From contig DUOT01000095.1 of assembly GCA_012838705.1 (NCBI GenBank), positions 1 to 33,103 of the forward strand: a DNA stretch of 33,103 nt. Direction: 5' to 3'. Source of the DNA: Acholeplasmataceae bacterium (GTDB lineage: Bacteria > Bacillota_I > Bacilli_A > ML615J-28 > CAG-698). Position numbers and translations under genes: made by a program. Numbering within the stretch: the first letter of the stretch is position 1; the number at the start of each line of letters is the position of its first letter. Below, piece after piece: positions 1 to 9,637 of the stretch. The notes under the pieces were generated by a model. The model ran no database searches, was not told the DNA's origin, and saw only the letters and a program-made list of their open reading frames with translations.

Positions 1-632
1 AATAGAGCAATTCCGAAAATTAATAAAAATGGAAAAGGAAGAACCAAATATATTAATAGAATAACTAAATATCCGATTTTTTTATTTAAAGGTGCGTTAC
101 GAAAAGACTCTTTAATATTAGGAGAAAGCACTTTTGGTTTTCTTTTTCTAGTAAGTAAATATACTATTAAATCACTTAATATCATAAGAAAAGTGATTCC
201 AAATACTATTAAATAGATTATTGTTTCGTCGTATGAACTCCAAAATAAATGAGTAAGTTTTTCATAATTTTGAGAGTAATATACTTTTATAACATCTATT
301 TTATTTCCATATTCATCATAAATATAAAAATCAATGTATTTGTTTTCATAAGTTGATTCAATATCTAATTGTACTGGATCGATGTTTTTGTATTCTTTTT
401 CATCAAAAACTACATAATACTTACCATTTACTTTTAGATAATAATCTACTATATTAGAATCATCTTTTCTAACGCGAATAAAATTAATATCATATTTATT
501 AAAACTATTCTCATTAACATAGTGATCAAATTCATCTAATTTAATTACTGGTCTTCCTGGTGCAATATTTAAATACAATACGAATCCTACTACTAATATT
601 GTAATAATATAAATAAAAACTCTTTTCCCCAT
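1..632 (-). CDS. Membrane protein of unknown function, C-terminus cut by window edge
   Basis: Open frame on minus strand from ATG at 632 (MGKRVFIYIITILVVGFVLYLNIAPGRPVIKLDEFDHY...) to the window edge. N-terminal TM segment and further hydrophobic segments near the edge (YLIVFGITFLMILSDLIVYLL, IGYLVILLIYLVLPFPFLLIFGIALL). Absent from the supplied ORF track, presumably because it runs off the window. Confidence 0.75.
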   Translation of the reverse strand, partial: MGKRVFIYIITILVVGFVLYLNIAPGRPVIKLDEFDHYVNENSFNKYDINFIRVRKDDSNIVDYYLKVNGKYYVVFDEKEYKNIDPVQLDIESTYENKYIDFYIYDEYGNKIDVIKVYYSQNYEKLTHLFWSSYDETIIYLIVFGITFLMILSDLIVYLLTRKRKPKVLSPNIKESFRNAPLNKKIGYLVILLIYLVLPFPFLLIFGIAL

Positions 633-697
633 ATTAACCTCTTAATAACATATTACTTATATTGTATCTTGGAATATAAGTATTGTAAAGAATAAAC

Positions 698-2572
698 TTA
701 TTCTTCGTAATATTTAGCTTGTGCATTCCACATTCTATTATATAAACCATTTAAGTTAAGTAATTCTTTATGAGTACCCTCTTCTAATATTTGTCCATCA
801 TCAATTACAATAATTCGATCACAAAATTTACAACTGCTCATCCGATGAGATATAAAAATACTTGTCTTGTTTTTAACTAAATCATTAAACTTTTCATAGA
901 TTTCTGCTTCGCTTTTTGGATCTAAAGCTGCTGTTGGTTCATCTAGAATAACTAGTGGCGAATCTTTATATAAGGCTCTAGCAATTGCTAGTTTCTGCGC
1001 TTCTCCTCCTGATATTTCAACACCATTTTTGCGATTTCTTTGATAGATGATTGTATCTAGTTTATCTTCCATTTTCATTACTCGCTCTTTTATTCCAGCT
1101 TTATCTAAACATTCCCATACCTTTTCATCGTCACCATCAAGGCTTGATGAAACATTATTTTTGATGCTATACGAAAATAATTTAAAATCTTGAAAGACGA
1201 TCGAAAATAGTTTATAACATGACTCTTTACTATATGATGAAATAGGAAGACCATTAATTAAAATATCACCACTTGTTGGTTCATATAGTCGACATAAAAG
1301 TTTAATAAGTGTTGTTTTACCAGCACCATTACTACCAACAATTGCAATTTTTTCACCTTTATTTATTTTTAAATTAATATTTTTTAAAACTAAATCTTGA
1401 TTTGGATAAGCAAATGATAAATCTTTAAATTCTATCTCAATACTTTCATAATCATTAATTTCATTTAAGCCAAAATTAATTTTGTTTTCTAATTTTAAAT
1501 ACTCAAAATAATTATCTAAATAATTGTTTCTTAAAACAACATCTTGATATGTTTGAATTAATAAATTAATTTGTGAGAATAGTATTGTAATTGCAGTTGC
1601 ATAGGCTACAACATTTCCGATACTAATTAAACCATATATAGCTTTTAATCCGACAAATAAATAAGCAAAAAATGTTAATATTTTATTCAATAAAGTAATT
1701 AAAGACTGACACTTAATACTATATATGTAAAAACTTCTCCAATTATTATCGACACTATATTTTTCATCTGTCATTGCTTCTAATATCATATTTTGCATTT
1801 TATATATACGAATGTCTTTTCCATATTTATAATTTGAGCAAAGTTGATAAAAGTAACCATATTTACGATTGCCATCAATATTAGCCATCATTGCTTCATA
1901 TGACTTTTTATTAACCTTTTTCATAATAAACATATTAATTAAGCTTAATAAAAGCATTATTAATATAAGCATGATTATCGTAATTGGAGAATTTACAATC
2001 TTACCAAGCATAGTCGGTTTTGTAAGTGTTGCTACCTTGAATAATCCTGAAAGAAGAACAAAACTATTTATGATTTTTAATATCGAAGCTAAAAACCTAC
2101 CAAATACAATTTCCGCATAATATGTTATTCCACCACTACTATTAGATCCTTCTTCTGCTTTTCTAATTAATTTCATTACTTCATTACTTTCAATTTGGCC
2201 ATAATCAAGTTCAAAAGATTTTAAAGCAATTAAATTATCTAAATGATAAAGGAATTTTGTTGAATGGTTTTGCAAGTAATACTGAATTATATGTAATGCG
2301 ATTCCAATAACTAAGTTAAGAGTTATTAACCAAAAGACATATGTTAATATTTCAGTTGTTGATTCTTTAGCTAATAATCCATCGATTATTAGGTTTGTAA
2401 AAATAAGGGAAATAAAAGGAAGTACAGATGCAAAAATATTTTTTATTATCGAAAGAAAAAAGTAAGGCTTGGATGCTTTATAAATAATCGAGAGGATTTG
2501 AAACATCTTTTTCATATTAGTAGTAAATTTATTCATTGCTATCCTCCCTATAATATTTACTTTGAATATCAA
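698..2572 (-). CDS. ABC transporter, fused permease/ATP-binding protein (half of a heterodimeric exporter)
   Basis: N-terminal TM domain; Walker A GSNGAGKTT, signature ISGGEAQKLAIARAL, Walker B LVILDEPTAALD, H-loop ISHR. The true start is probably the internal MNKF; the ORF start overlaps the upstream gene. Confidence 0.9.
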   Translation of the reverse strand: MIFKVNIIGRIAMNKFTTNMKKMFQILSIIYKASKPYFFLSIIKNIFASVLPFISLIFTNLIIDGLLAKESTTEILTYVFWLITLNLVIGIALHIIQYYLQNHSTKFLYHLDNLIALKSFELDYGQIESNEVMKLIRKAEEGSNSSGGITYYAEIVFGRFLASILKIINSFVLLSGLFKVATLTKPTMLGKIVNSPITIIMLILIMLLLSLINMFIMKKVNKKSYEAMMANIDGNRKYGYFYQLCSNYKYGKDIRIYKMQNMILEAMTDEKYSVDNNWRSFYIYSIKCQSLITLLNKILTFFAYLFVGLKAIYGLISIGNVVAYATAITILFSQINLLIQTYQDVVLRNNYLDNYFEYLKLENKINFGLNEINDYESIEIEFKDLSFAYPNQDLVLKNINLKINKGEKIAIVGSNGAGKTTLIKLLCRLYEPTSGDILINGLPISSYSKESCYKLFSIVFQDFKLFSYSIKNNVSSSLDGDDEKVWECLDKAGIKERVMKMEDKLDTIIYQRNRKNGVEISGGEAQKLAIARALYKDSPLVILDEPTAALDPKSEAEIYEKFNDLVKNKTSIFISHRMSSCKFCDRIIVIDDGQILEEGTHKELLNLNGLYNRMWNAQAKYYEE

Positions 2573-4367
2573 ATATTTCTTTATATTTTCCGCCTTTAGA
2601 TATTAACTCTTCATGTGTTCCTTCTTCTACAATTTTCCCATTTTCTAAAAATAAAATGCGATTACAAAATTTAGTAGAAGAAAGTCGATGAGATATAAAT
2701 AGTGAAGTATTACCTTTACTAAAAGACTCATAAGTCAAATACATTTTTTCTTCACTTATTGGATCAAGTGATGCTGTTGGTTCATCAAGAATTAAGAGTG
2801 GGGCATTTTTATATAATGCTCTTGCTAACATTAATTTTTGAATTTCACCACCACTAAAACGCACTCCACTTTCATCAAACACTTGAGTAATATATGTATT
2901 TTCTTTATTATCTAAAGATAATATTTTTTCTTTTAATCCTGCATCTTCTAATGCTTCCCAAAACTTATCAATATCTACTTCTTTTTCCTTTGAGCAAGTA
3001 ACATTTTGTAATACAGATAGAGCTAGTGGCTCTGAATCTTGAAAGCATACACTTAAAAGATCCATATATTCATCAATATTAAGATTAGATAAATCTTCTT
3101 TATTAATATATATTTTCCCTTTTGTCGGTTTATAAAGACCACATAATAGTTTTACAATCGTAGTTTTTCCACTACCATTTTCTCCAACTAGTGCAAGCTT
3201 TTCACCAGCTTTAATTTTAAAACTTAAATTATTAATTGTTGGTTTATCACTATCTGGATAAGTAAAAGAAACGTCTTTAAATTCAATTTCAATTGGAAGT
3301 TTAATATTTTTGATACTTTTACCTTCCTCATGAAGAAATACATTTTTCGTATCTAAACAATCTCGATATTCATTTATTAAAATATTAGCTCTTCTTAAAT
3401 CATTAAATGATGACATAAAGCCATTGAGCCATGATGAAAATCCAGCAACAATACCAATTAAAAATGTAAGTGTTGCAACATTTATCTTTCCATCAATTAT
3501 CATCATAATAATAATATAATAACTTATCGCATCACGAATAAATAAGAAAATAGTATTCGATACTTCCGCAAACATATATTTTCTATTTATTCCTTTTCGT
3601 AAAAAAGTTACTTTTTTGGTAAGTAATGCAAATAGTTTGTTGAACCATTTATCTAAACGATATATTCTAATATCTTTACCATTTGTAAGGTCAGTTACAG
3701 TTCTAGATAAGTAATACTTTTCAGACCACTCATCATTTACTTCTTCACGTTTTGATTCAAAATATTTATTTGCCCTTTTTGTAAGAAAGAAGTTTACTAT
3801 ACTCATAATAATTAAGACAGGTAATACTTGTGGGACATAAATAGAAATTAATACTCCATAAAATATTAACCCGACAATATTAAAGACAAGCACTGGTGCC
3901 CTTTTCAGCATATGCTCAATACCAACCCAATTTGAACTAATCGCTTCAAATGCTTTTTGTGTTTTCTTTTGTTTTTCTTTTGGTTCAATATTTGGATAGT
4001 CTATTTCAATTTGGTGCTTAGCAAGTCTAATCCAAAAAGCAGTAACCCTAACAAAAGTATTTTCCCATTCATAATGAGTAAAAGAATAATGATTTAATGC
4101 TTCTAAAGCAAATGTAACTACACAAATCCCAATAATCACAAAAACATATTTATCGATTGAAACATCATGGGTTAAAGTGTAAATGATGATTGTGGAAATG
4201 AGAGTTACTGAAAGTGGTGTTAAAAGAGAAGTTAAAAAATTTGTGAATAAATAAAACTTCATCTTCTTGCAATTTCTAAAAGACTCTCGATATACATATT
4301 TGATATTTGATAATAGTGAATGTTTAATCATAATTTTCTCCTCTATTTGTAAATTATAACATAACAT
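2529..4367 (-). CDS. ABC transporter, fused permease/ATP-binding protein (second half of heterodimeric exporter)
   Basis: Walker A GENGSGKTT, signature FSGGEIQKLMLARAL, Walker B LLILDEPTASLD. Likely start is MIKHS (about 12 codons in), preceded by GAGGAG. Confidence 0.9.
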   Translation of the reverse strand: MLCYNLQIEEKIMIKHSLLSNIKYVYRESFRNCKKMKFYLFTNFLTSLLTPLSVTLISTIIIYTLTHDVSIDKYVFVIIGICVVTFALEALNHYSFTHYEWENTFVRVTAFWIRLAKHQIEIDYPNIEPKEKQKKTQKAFEAISSNWVGIEHMLKRAPVLVFNIVGLIFYGVLISIYVPQVLPVLIIMSIVNFFLTKRANKYFESKREEVNDEWSEKYYLSRTVTDLTNGKDIRIYRLDKWFNKLFALLTKKVTFLRKGINRKYMFAEVSNTIFLFIRDAISYYIIIMMIIDGKINVATLTFLIGIVAGFSSWLNGFMSSFNDLRRANILINEYRDCLDTKNVFLHEEGKSIKNIKLPIEIEFKDVSFTYPDSDKPTINNLSFKIKAGEKLALVGENGSGKTTIVKLLCGLYKPTKGKIYINKEDLSNLNIDEYMDLLSVCFQDSEPLALSVLQNVTCSKEKEVDIDKFWEALEDAGLKEKILSLDNKENTYITQVFDESGVRFSGGEIQKLMLARALYKNAPLLILDEPTASLDPISEEKMYLTYESFSKGNTSLFISHRLSSTKFCNRILFLENGKIVEEGTHEELISKGGKYKEIFDIQSKYYREDSNE

Positions 4368-4381
4368 TGTTACGTTAGCAA
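4353..4381 (-). promoter_or_regulatory. Sigma-A-type promoter with a 19-bp inverted repeat filling the -35/-10 spacer
   Basis: Minus strand: TTGCTA (-35, 4376-4381), 17 bp, TATAAT (-10, 4353-4358). Imperfect palindrome AACATAAC-ATT-GTTACGTT on the plus strand at 4358-4376. Confidence 0.65.
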
Positions 4382-4412
4382 GGAAAAGTTTTATTTTTAT
4401 TATAATATTACA

Positions 4413-4450
4413 AATAAAAAGAGGTCTTATTGAAATTTCAATAAGACCTT
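4413..4450 (-). terminator. Rho-independent terminator of the large lipoprotein gene
   Basis: Perfect palindrome AGGTCTTATTGAAA/TTTCAATAAGACCT (4422-4449), followed on the minus strand by CTTTTTATTTG. Confidence 0.85.
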
Positions 4451-4460
4451 AATGTTATTT

Positions 4461-7400
4461 TTACTCGCTAACTTTCCATTTTGCATAATAAGTAATGCTT
4501 GTTACGCCAGAATCTTTACTGAATGATGGATACTCATTTATTGGTGTGTCTGATAAGTCTTCTTCTGTACACCATCCTTCAAAAATATATCCTTCTTTCA
4601 TTGGTTGTAACATTGGTCCTGGTAATACCATTTCAACTGTTACATCATCGGTTGCAGCATTTGCTGGTAAATGATAAATATCAATTGAAGTATCTCCAGT
4701 AACTGAAGGCGGTAACCATTCTATTACAAATAGTGAACCTATAACTAAGTTGTTGTACATGCTCTTAATGGTATCTTTATATGGAGATGTACAGTTATCA
4801 TGATAACTTAAATATAGGTCTGCTTCAGCGTTAGTATAACCAACACCTTTACCTATTGCTTCATAAACTCCTGGAACATATGTTTCTTTTAAGGCAATAA
4901 CATACCAATATAATCCACCACGGCCAGTTCCAACAGTTATTGTTGCACCGGCACCATCACCTGCAGTACTATATCTAGTTGCCTCTATATAAACATCTGA
5001 GTCTCTTAATTTATACATATCTGTAGAATTTAACACACCACCATTTAGTTTATATGTCACTTCTACTCGAGAATAATTATCTACTACTAATTTTGCATAG
5101 AATTCTCTATCACCTCGAGAACCTTTAGCTAATGTAGTTATTGGATCGCCTGTAAAGTTAGGATTATCATACCATCCAAGGAAAATATAACCTTCTTTTT
5201 CAAATACTGGAAGATTATATGCCTCTTCATGTGTATATTTATCTGCTAGATCAACCAGTTCTTCTTCACCATCATAGAATTTAACTGAATATTCGATTGC
5301 TTTATATACTGGTGTAAACTTCTTATGTTCATTAAATAATACTTGATCTCCCGCTTTATATTGATTTGTACCATCAGTGAAATAATCGAATACATAATCT
5401 GCTTTTTCAGGACCTGCAGGTATTGTTACCTTTTCACCTTCATAAACAAGATCATAATGTTTATAACTAACCTTAATTTTATTATTATAATTTGGTAAGT
5501 TATTATAAATAGTTACACCTGTGAAATTGATAGCAGTATATCCACCAACAACATGACTCCTATTAAAGAAGTTTGCAATGGAATAACATAAATGATCTGC
5601 ATTATATAAAGCATAAGTACCATTTGTACCATCACCTTGGATAGCGACGATTTGTCTTGTTGGATGTGTTGTTCCATCAACTGATTTAATAAAATCTAAT
5701 AACCATCCCCATTTGTCTTTATATACAGGATCATTAAAGAACTTGTAAATATTACTTCCTGCAAGATTTGTAGAACTTGTGACACCAATCTTAGCACTAT
5801 TAAAGAATTCAACTGCTTTTAACTCAGTCCAAGTTGTACCAAATTTTTTGTTCCAGTCTTTAATAAAATGGTCAACCATGCGTTTTGGATCATTTTCAAA
5901 TTCATGTAGAACTTCAAAATTTCCAAAAGAGTCAACTGCATAATATACTAATTCTTTTTCTTCATGTTCAATTTCTACTATTCTCCATATTTCTTCATCA
6001 CCAAATAATATTACTTTATAAATACCATCTAGATTACTTATTGGGAACCATACTCCATAATGATCTTCTTCAAGAATAAAGGCATCATATACATTACCAT
6101 CAGGAGTGATTACAAATCCTCTAAATGAATCATGATCATATGTATATAATTGATGCACAGAGTCTGTTTCATCAAAATATTTTGGTGAGCCATAAAGTGT
6201 TGCCTCCATTGTTTCGCCTTTTCTCCATTTTAAAGAAGCAACATATAAATTATGATCTTTATCAATTACTGCAAATTCATAATCTGTATCATCATTAAAT
6301 AGATTAACTAGTAATCGATTATCATCTTTTAATTCTATTTCTTCACCATTAATTAAAACGCCTTTAATATTATCTTTATGAAGGTTAAACTTCACATCAT
6401 TAAACATTAAATCATATACAATGTAATATTCATCGTCTTCAATAATTACATCAGAAGCTAATAAATCTGCTCTATTGATTTTATATTCAATAACAGCCAT
6501 ACTCAATTTTCCATCATGAAGAATTAAGAACATATGTTCTCCTTCTTGTTGGAAATTAGTTAGACTACTTAATCTAAACCAAATATTGATTTCATCAGTA
6601 TCATCTGGAACTGTAAACTCACTAATAGTTCCATCAGGCATGATTTGGAATACTTTATCCGTAGTAGTTACATCAATATCAACAACATATAATTGATAAG
6701 TCTCATCACTTTCTTCATCATATGTTGGATCGCCTGTCTTAACTGCATCTACATCTTCTGGATAAGTCCAATCTAATACTGCTTCAATAATATTATAATC
6801 TTTATCAAGGATTAAGAATTCATATTGTCTTGATTCATTAAGTACATTAAACCATAATGTTGAATCAGTATTTGCTACTAAGTCCTTACCATTGCATTTA
6901 ATTGCAACAATATCATCTTCATGTAGGCTAACTTTTTTACCATCTACAATAAGTTCAAATTCTTGGAATAAGTAAGGAGTTCCATCAATAGTATTAAAGC
7001 CTGCACGTCCTGTAGCTTTCCAAGTTCCTTCGTAAGTAGCATATTCAATAGTAGCTATGCTCCATACTCCACCATGAAGGATTAGGAATTTATGCTCGCC
7101 TACTTGTTGGAAATCTTCAAGTGTTCCCATTCTAAACCAAATGTTGAAAACTTCATCTACATCTTCTAGAACTGTGAGTTCAGTAATTGATCCATCTGGT
7201 TTGATTTGATATACTATATCTTCAGTTGTTACATCTATATCTACTACATATAATTGATATGTTTGTTTTCTATCTTCGTTGTATTGAGGACTTCCAGTTT
7301 TAACTGCTTCTACTTCTACTGGTTCAGTCCATTCCAATACTGCTTTATATTTTACATAATCTTTATCGATAATTTCGAATTCGTATTTTCCGGTTTCTTT

Positions 7401-9047
7401 TAATACATTAAACCATAACGTATCATCAGTGTTAGGTGTTAATTCTTTTCCATCTACTTTAATACTTACTACATCGTCTTTGTGTAAACTTAATTTTTTA
7501 TTTCCAACTAATAATTCAAATTCTTGGAATAAATATTGTATATCGTTAATTGTATTTGTACCTACTCTTCCGGTTGCGTTCCATTTTGCTTCCACAACAC
7601 CATAACTAATTCTTACTTCATACCATTTTTCATCTTTTAAAATTAAGAATCTATGAAGACCTTCTAGCTGTGGATTTGTAGGTGAACTTAATCTAAACCA
7701 TAAATTTAATTTATTGTCATCATCTTCAAGGATTGTAAGTTTGGTAATAGAACCATCAGGTTTAATTTGATACATTATATTATCAGGATCTGTATCAAGA
7801 TCTACTACATATAATTGATATGTTTCTTCTCTATCTTCGTTATATGCTGGATCTCCAGTTTCAACTGCTTCAAGTTCAGTTGGTTCTTTCCATTCTAATG
7901 TTGCTTTGTATAAAATATGATTTGCGCCTACTACTCTAAATTCATAATCACCTGGTTCCTTTAATACACTAAACCATAATGTGTGATCTGTATTTGGAGT
8001 TAATGCTTTGCCATTACTTGTAATGCTTATTACGTTATCTTTATGTAAACTAATTTTTTCTTCTTCTACAAATAATTCAAATTCTTGGAATAGATATTGT
8101 ACATCCTCAATAGTATGAGTACCTACTCTACCAGTCGTTTTAAATGATCCTTTTAATGACCAACATGCAAATAATTTTAGATTTTCTAATACTGGCATTT
8201 CAGGATCATAAGGTTTTGTGAATTTGTCATCTAAGAACCATCCTTCAAACTCATATCCTTCTCTTTCAAGAGGTGCTGGTTCATAGGCATCACCTTTCAT
8301 GATAAATTCAGGAACTTCATAATCTTCTGGTAACTTACCATCAAATAATTCAAATTCTACATCAAGCATTAATTTTCCTGATACTAGTTCAGTTAACCAT
8401 TCTTTTTCAGTGCCAGGATATCCAGGATAATGTTTCAAGTAAAGTTGATAAGTAGAAAGACCATCTACACCGTCTTTTCCATCCTTGCCATCAACTCCAT
8501 CTTTTCCTGGCTGACCATCTTTTCCATCAACGCCATCTTTTCCGTCATTGCCGTCTTTACCTACTACTGGACCTAATTTCTTTGTTGTGTCATCTGAATA
8601 GGTAACTACCAATTCTCCATCGTCGTTGATTTCCATGTTTTTGATACCAATACCATCTTTGCCGTCTTTACCGTCTTTGCCTGCTACTCCATCTTTACCG
8701 TCTTTTCCATCCTTGCCGACTACTAGTCCGCATTCAATTTCGGTATCATCTGTTAGAGTGATGATAAGCATGCCGTCGTTGTCAATTTCAATTGTTTTAA
8801 TGCCGACACCTTGTGAGCCTGGTGCACCAGTGTCACCCTTGTCTCCCTTATCGCCTTTTTCACCAATTACAACGCCAACATTAATAGTATTACCATCAGA
8901 TAGTTCAAAAACGAGTTCATTGTCTTCATTAATTACTGCGTCTTTAATACTGACAGCGCTTTCATCTCCACCGCCACCACAAGCGGCAAGTACTAATAAT
9001 AACAGAAGCCCAACAAACACTAACAAAAGTTTTGGTAATCTTCTCAT
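4461..9047 (-). CDS. Large surface lipoprotein with collagen-like Gly-X-Y tracts, ~187-aa internal repeats and InlB B-repeat/Flg_new-type modules
   Basis: Signal peptide with lipobox LAAC (MRRLPKLLLVFVGLLLLLVLAACGGGG). GEKGDKGDKGDTG and GKDGKDGKDG tracts. Recurrent TGRVGT..YLFQEFEL..LHKD..LWF.VL repeats. EGYEFEGWFLDDKFTKPY, EGYIFLGWYDNPNFTGDP and EGYIFEGWCTEEDLSDTP modules. Confidence 0.9.
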   Translation of the reverse strand: MRRLPKLLLVFVGLLLLLVLAACGGGGDESAVSIKDAVINEDNELVFELSDGNTINVGVVIGEKGDKGDKGDTGAPGSQGVGIKTIEIDNDGMLIITLTDDTEIECGLVVGKDGKDGKDGVAGKDGKDGKDGIGIKNMEINDDGELVVTYSDDTTKKLGPVVGKDGNDGKDGVDGKDGQPGKDGVDGKDGKDGVDGLSTYQLYLKHYPGYPGTEKEWLTELVSGKLMLDVEFELFDGKLPEDYEVPEFIMKGDAYEPAPLEREGYEFEGWFLDDKFTKPYDPEMPVLENLKLFACWSLKGSFKTTGRVGTHTIEDVQYLFQEFELFVEEEKISLHKDNVISITSNGKALTPNTDHTLWFSVLKEPGDYEFRVVGANHILYKATLEWKEPTELEAVETGDPAYNEDREETYQLYVVDLDTDPDNIMYQIKPDGSITKLTILEDDDNKLNLWFRLSSPTNPQLEGLHRFLILKDEKWYEVRISYGVVEAKWNATGRVGTNTINDIQYLFQEFELLVGNKKLSLHKDDVVSIKVDGKELTPNTDDTLWFNVLKETGKYEFEIIDKDYVKYKAVLEWTEPVEVEAVKTGSPQYNEDRKQTYQLYVVDIDVTTEDIVYQIKPDGSITELTVLEDVDEVFNIWFRMGTLEDFQQVGEHKFLILHGGVWSIATIEYATYEGTWKATGRAGFNTIDGTPYLFQEFELIVDGKKVSLHEDDIVAIKCNGKDLVANTDSTLWFNVLNESRQYEFLILDKDYNIIEAVLDWTYPEDVDAVKTGDPTYDEESDETYQLYVVDIDVTTTDKVFQIMPDGTISEFTVPDDTDEINIWFRLSSLTNFQQEGEHMFLILHDGKLSMAVIEYKINRADLLASDVIIEDDEYYIVYDLMFNDVKFNLHKDNIKGVLINGEEIELKDDNRLLVNLFNDDTDYEFAVIDKDHNLYVASLKWRKGETMEATLYGSPKYFDETDSVHQLYTYDHDSFRGFVITPDGNVYDAFILEEDHYGVWFPISNLDGIYKVILFGDEEIWRIVEIEHEEKELVYYAVDSFGNFEVLHEFENDPKRMVDHFIKDWNKKFGTTWTELKAVEFFNSAKIGVTSSTNLAGSNIYKFFNDPVYKDKWGWLLDFIKSVDGTTHPTRQIVAIQGDGTNGTYALYNADHLCYSIANFFNRSHVVGGYTAINFTGVTIYNNLPNYNNKIKVSYKHYDLVYEGEKVTIPAGPEKADYVFDYFTDGTNQYKAGDQVLFNEHKKFTPVYKAIEYSVKFYDGEEELVDLADKYTHEEAYNLPVFEKEGYIFLGWYDNPNFTGDPITTLAKGSRGDREFYAKLVVDNYSRVEVTYKLNGGVLNSTDMYKLRDSDVYIEATRYSTAGDGAGATITVGTGRGGLYWYVIALKETYVPGVYEAIGKGVGYTNAEADLYLSYHDNCTSPYKDTIKSMYNNLVIGSLFVIEWLPPSVTGDTSIDIYHLPANAATDDVTVEMVLPGPMLQPMKEGYIFEGWCTEEDLSDTPINEYPSFSKDSGVTSITYYAKWKVSE
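5955..8132 (-). repeat. Four tandem intragenic repeats: R1 ~8132-7572, R2 ~7571-7011, R3 ~7010-6462, R4 ~6461-5955 (divergent)
   Basis: The TGR(V/A)G motif recurs at aa 306, 493 and 680, exactly 187 aa (561 bp) apart. The LHKD and YQLY-D-D motifs recur in the same order, with a degenerate fourth copy (FNLHKD, HQLYTYD). Confidence 0.85.
8457..8864 (-). repeat. Three collagen-like Gly-X-Y tracts separated by two short related linkers
   Basis: aa 62-80, 111-132 and 163-197 are Gly-X-Y. The linkers GVGIKTIEIDNDGMLIITLTDDTEIECGLVVG and GIGIKNMEINDDGELVVTYSDDTTKKLGPVVG are similar to each other. Confidence 0.85.
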
Positions 9048-9127
9048 ACATTATTTTTAGCAAGGCTGTGTTGATTGGCGAACCCACTAAAATTCCTCCT
9101 CATTAATATATTTGCCAACCCGAGATT

Positions 9128-9156
9128 ATTATAACATTATTACCAATTGATAGCAA
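9128..9156 (-). promoter_or_regulatory. Sigma-A-type promoter for the large lipoprotein
   Basis: Minus strand TTGCTA (9151-9156), 17 bp, TATAAT (9128-9133). Confidence 0.7.
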
Positions 9157-9367
9157 TAAATTTTTTTCCTTATTTTTCTATTTTTTTCATCATTTTTCCC
9201 ATTACGTTTTTGGATATTAAAATTATAAAAGTGCACGGTAACCCATAAAAAATACTAGATTTTATAAAGAGAATGCTACTAAAAACCATACTATAAACAA
9301 TAATATGTACATAATTATTATAAAAAGGGTGGAAATTTTTATACTTTTCGAGTACAATATATATTAT

Positions 9368-9454
9368 GGAGGAGTACCCAAGAGGCTGAAGGGGCTGGCT
9401 TGGAAAGCTAGTAGGTCGTTAGATGCAGGGGTTCGAATCCCCTCTCCTCCGCCA
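9368..9454 (+). tRNA. tRNA-Ser (anticodon GGA)
   Basis: GGAGGAG/CTCCTCC acceptor stem, discriminator G, encoded CCA, anticodon arm CTGGC-TTGGAAA-GCTAG, long class II variable arm, GGTTCGAATCC T-arm. Confidence 0.97.
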
Positions 9455-9520
9455 TATTTGATTTTTTTTATTAAAGCAAAATACAAAGCGAGTTTTCATA
9501 TATTTTATAATAAACATTTC

Positions 9521-9552
9521 CTAGTTCATTTATATAACGAACTAGTTTTTTT
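9521..9552 (+). terminator. Intrinsic terminator downstream of tRNA-Ser
   Basis: CTAGTTC...GAACTAG stem followed by TTTTTTT. Confidence 0.75.
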
Positions 9553-9604
9553 ATATTTAATTTAAAGAAAGATGTACATTATTGTATCAACTTTCTTAAT
9601 TGTA

Positions 9605-9637
9605 GACCCATCAATAAGAATTAATGGGTCCTTTTTT
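9605..9637 (+). terminator. Terminator-like hairpin
   Basis: GACCCAT...ATGGGTC stem followed by CTTTTTTAT. Confidence 0.6.

Noticed and set aside
1869-2120. 83-aa plus-strand ORF
   Set aside because: Antisense to the ABC exporter TM region; no independent support.
5885-6079. 64-aa plus-strand ORF
   Set aside because: Antisense within the lipoprotein gene; no homology-like features.
8626-9060. 144-aa plus-strand ORF rich in PSLPSLP repeats
   Set aside because: Exact antisense of the collagen-like Gly-X-Y region of the lipoprotein; the low-complexity composition explains the open frame.
9305-9565. 86-aa plus-strand ORF
   Set aside because: Runs through tRNA-Ser (9368-9454) and its terminator; spurious.
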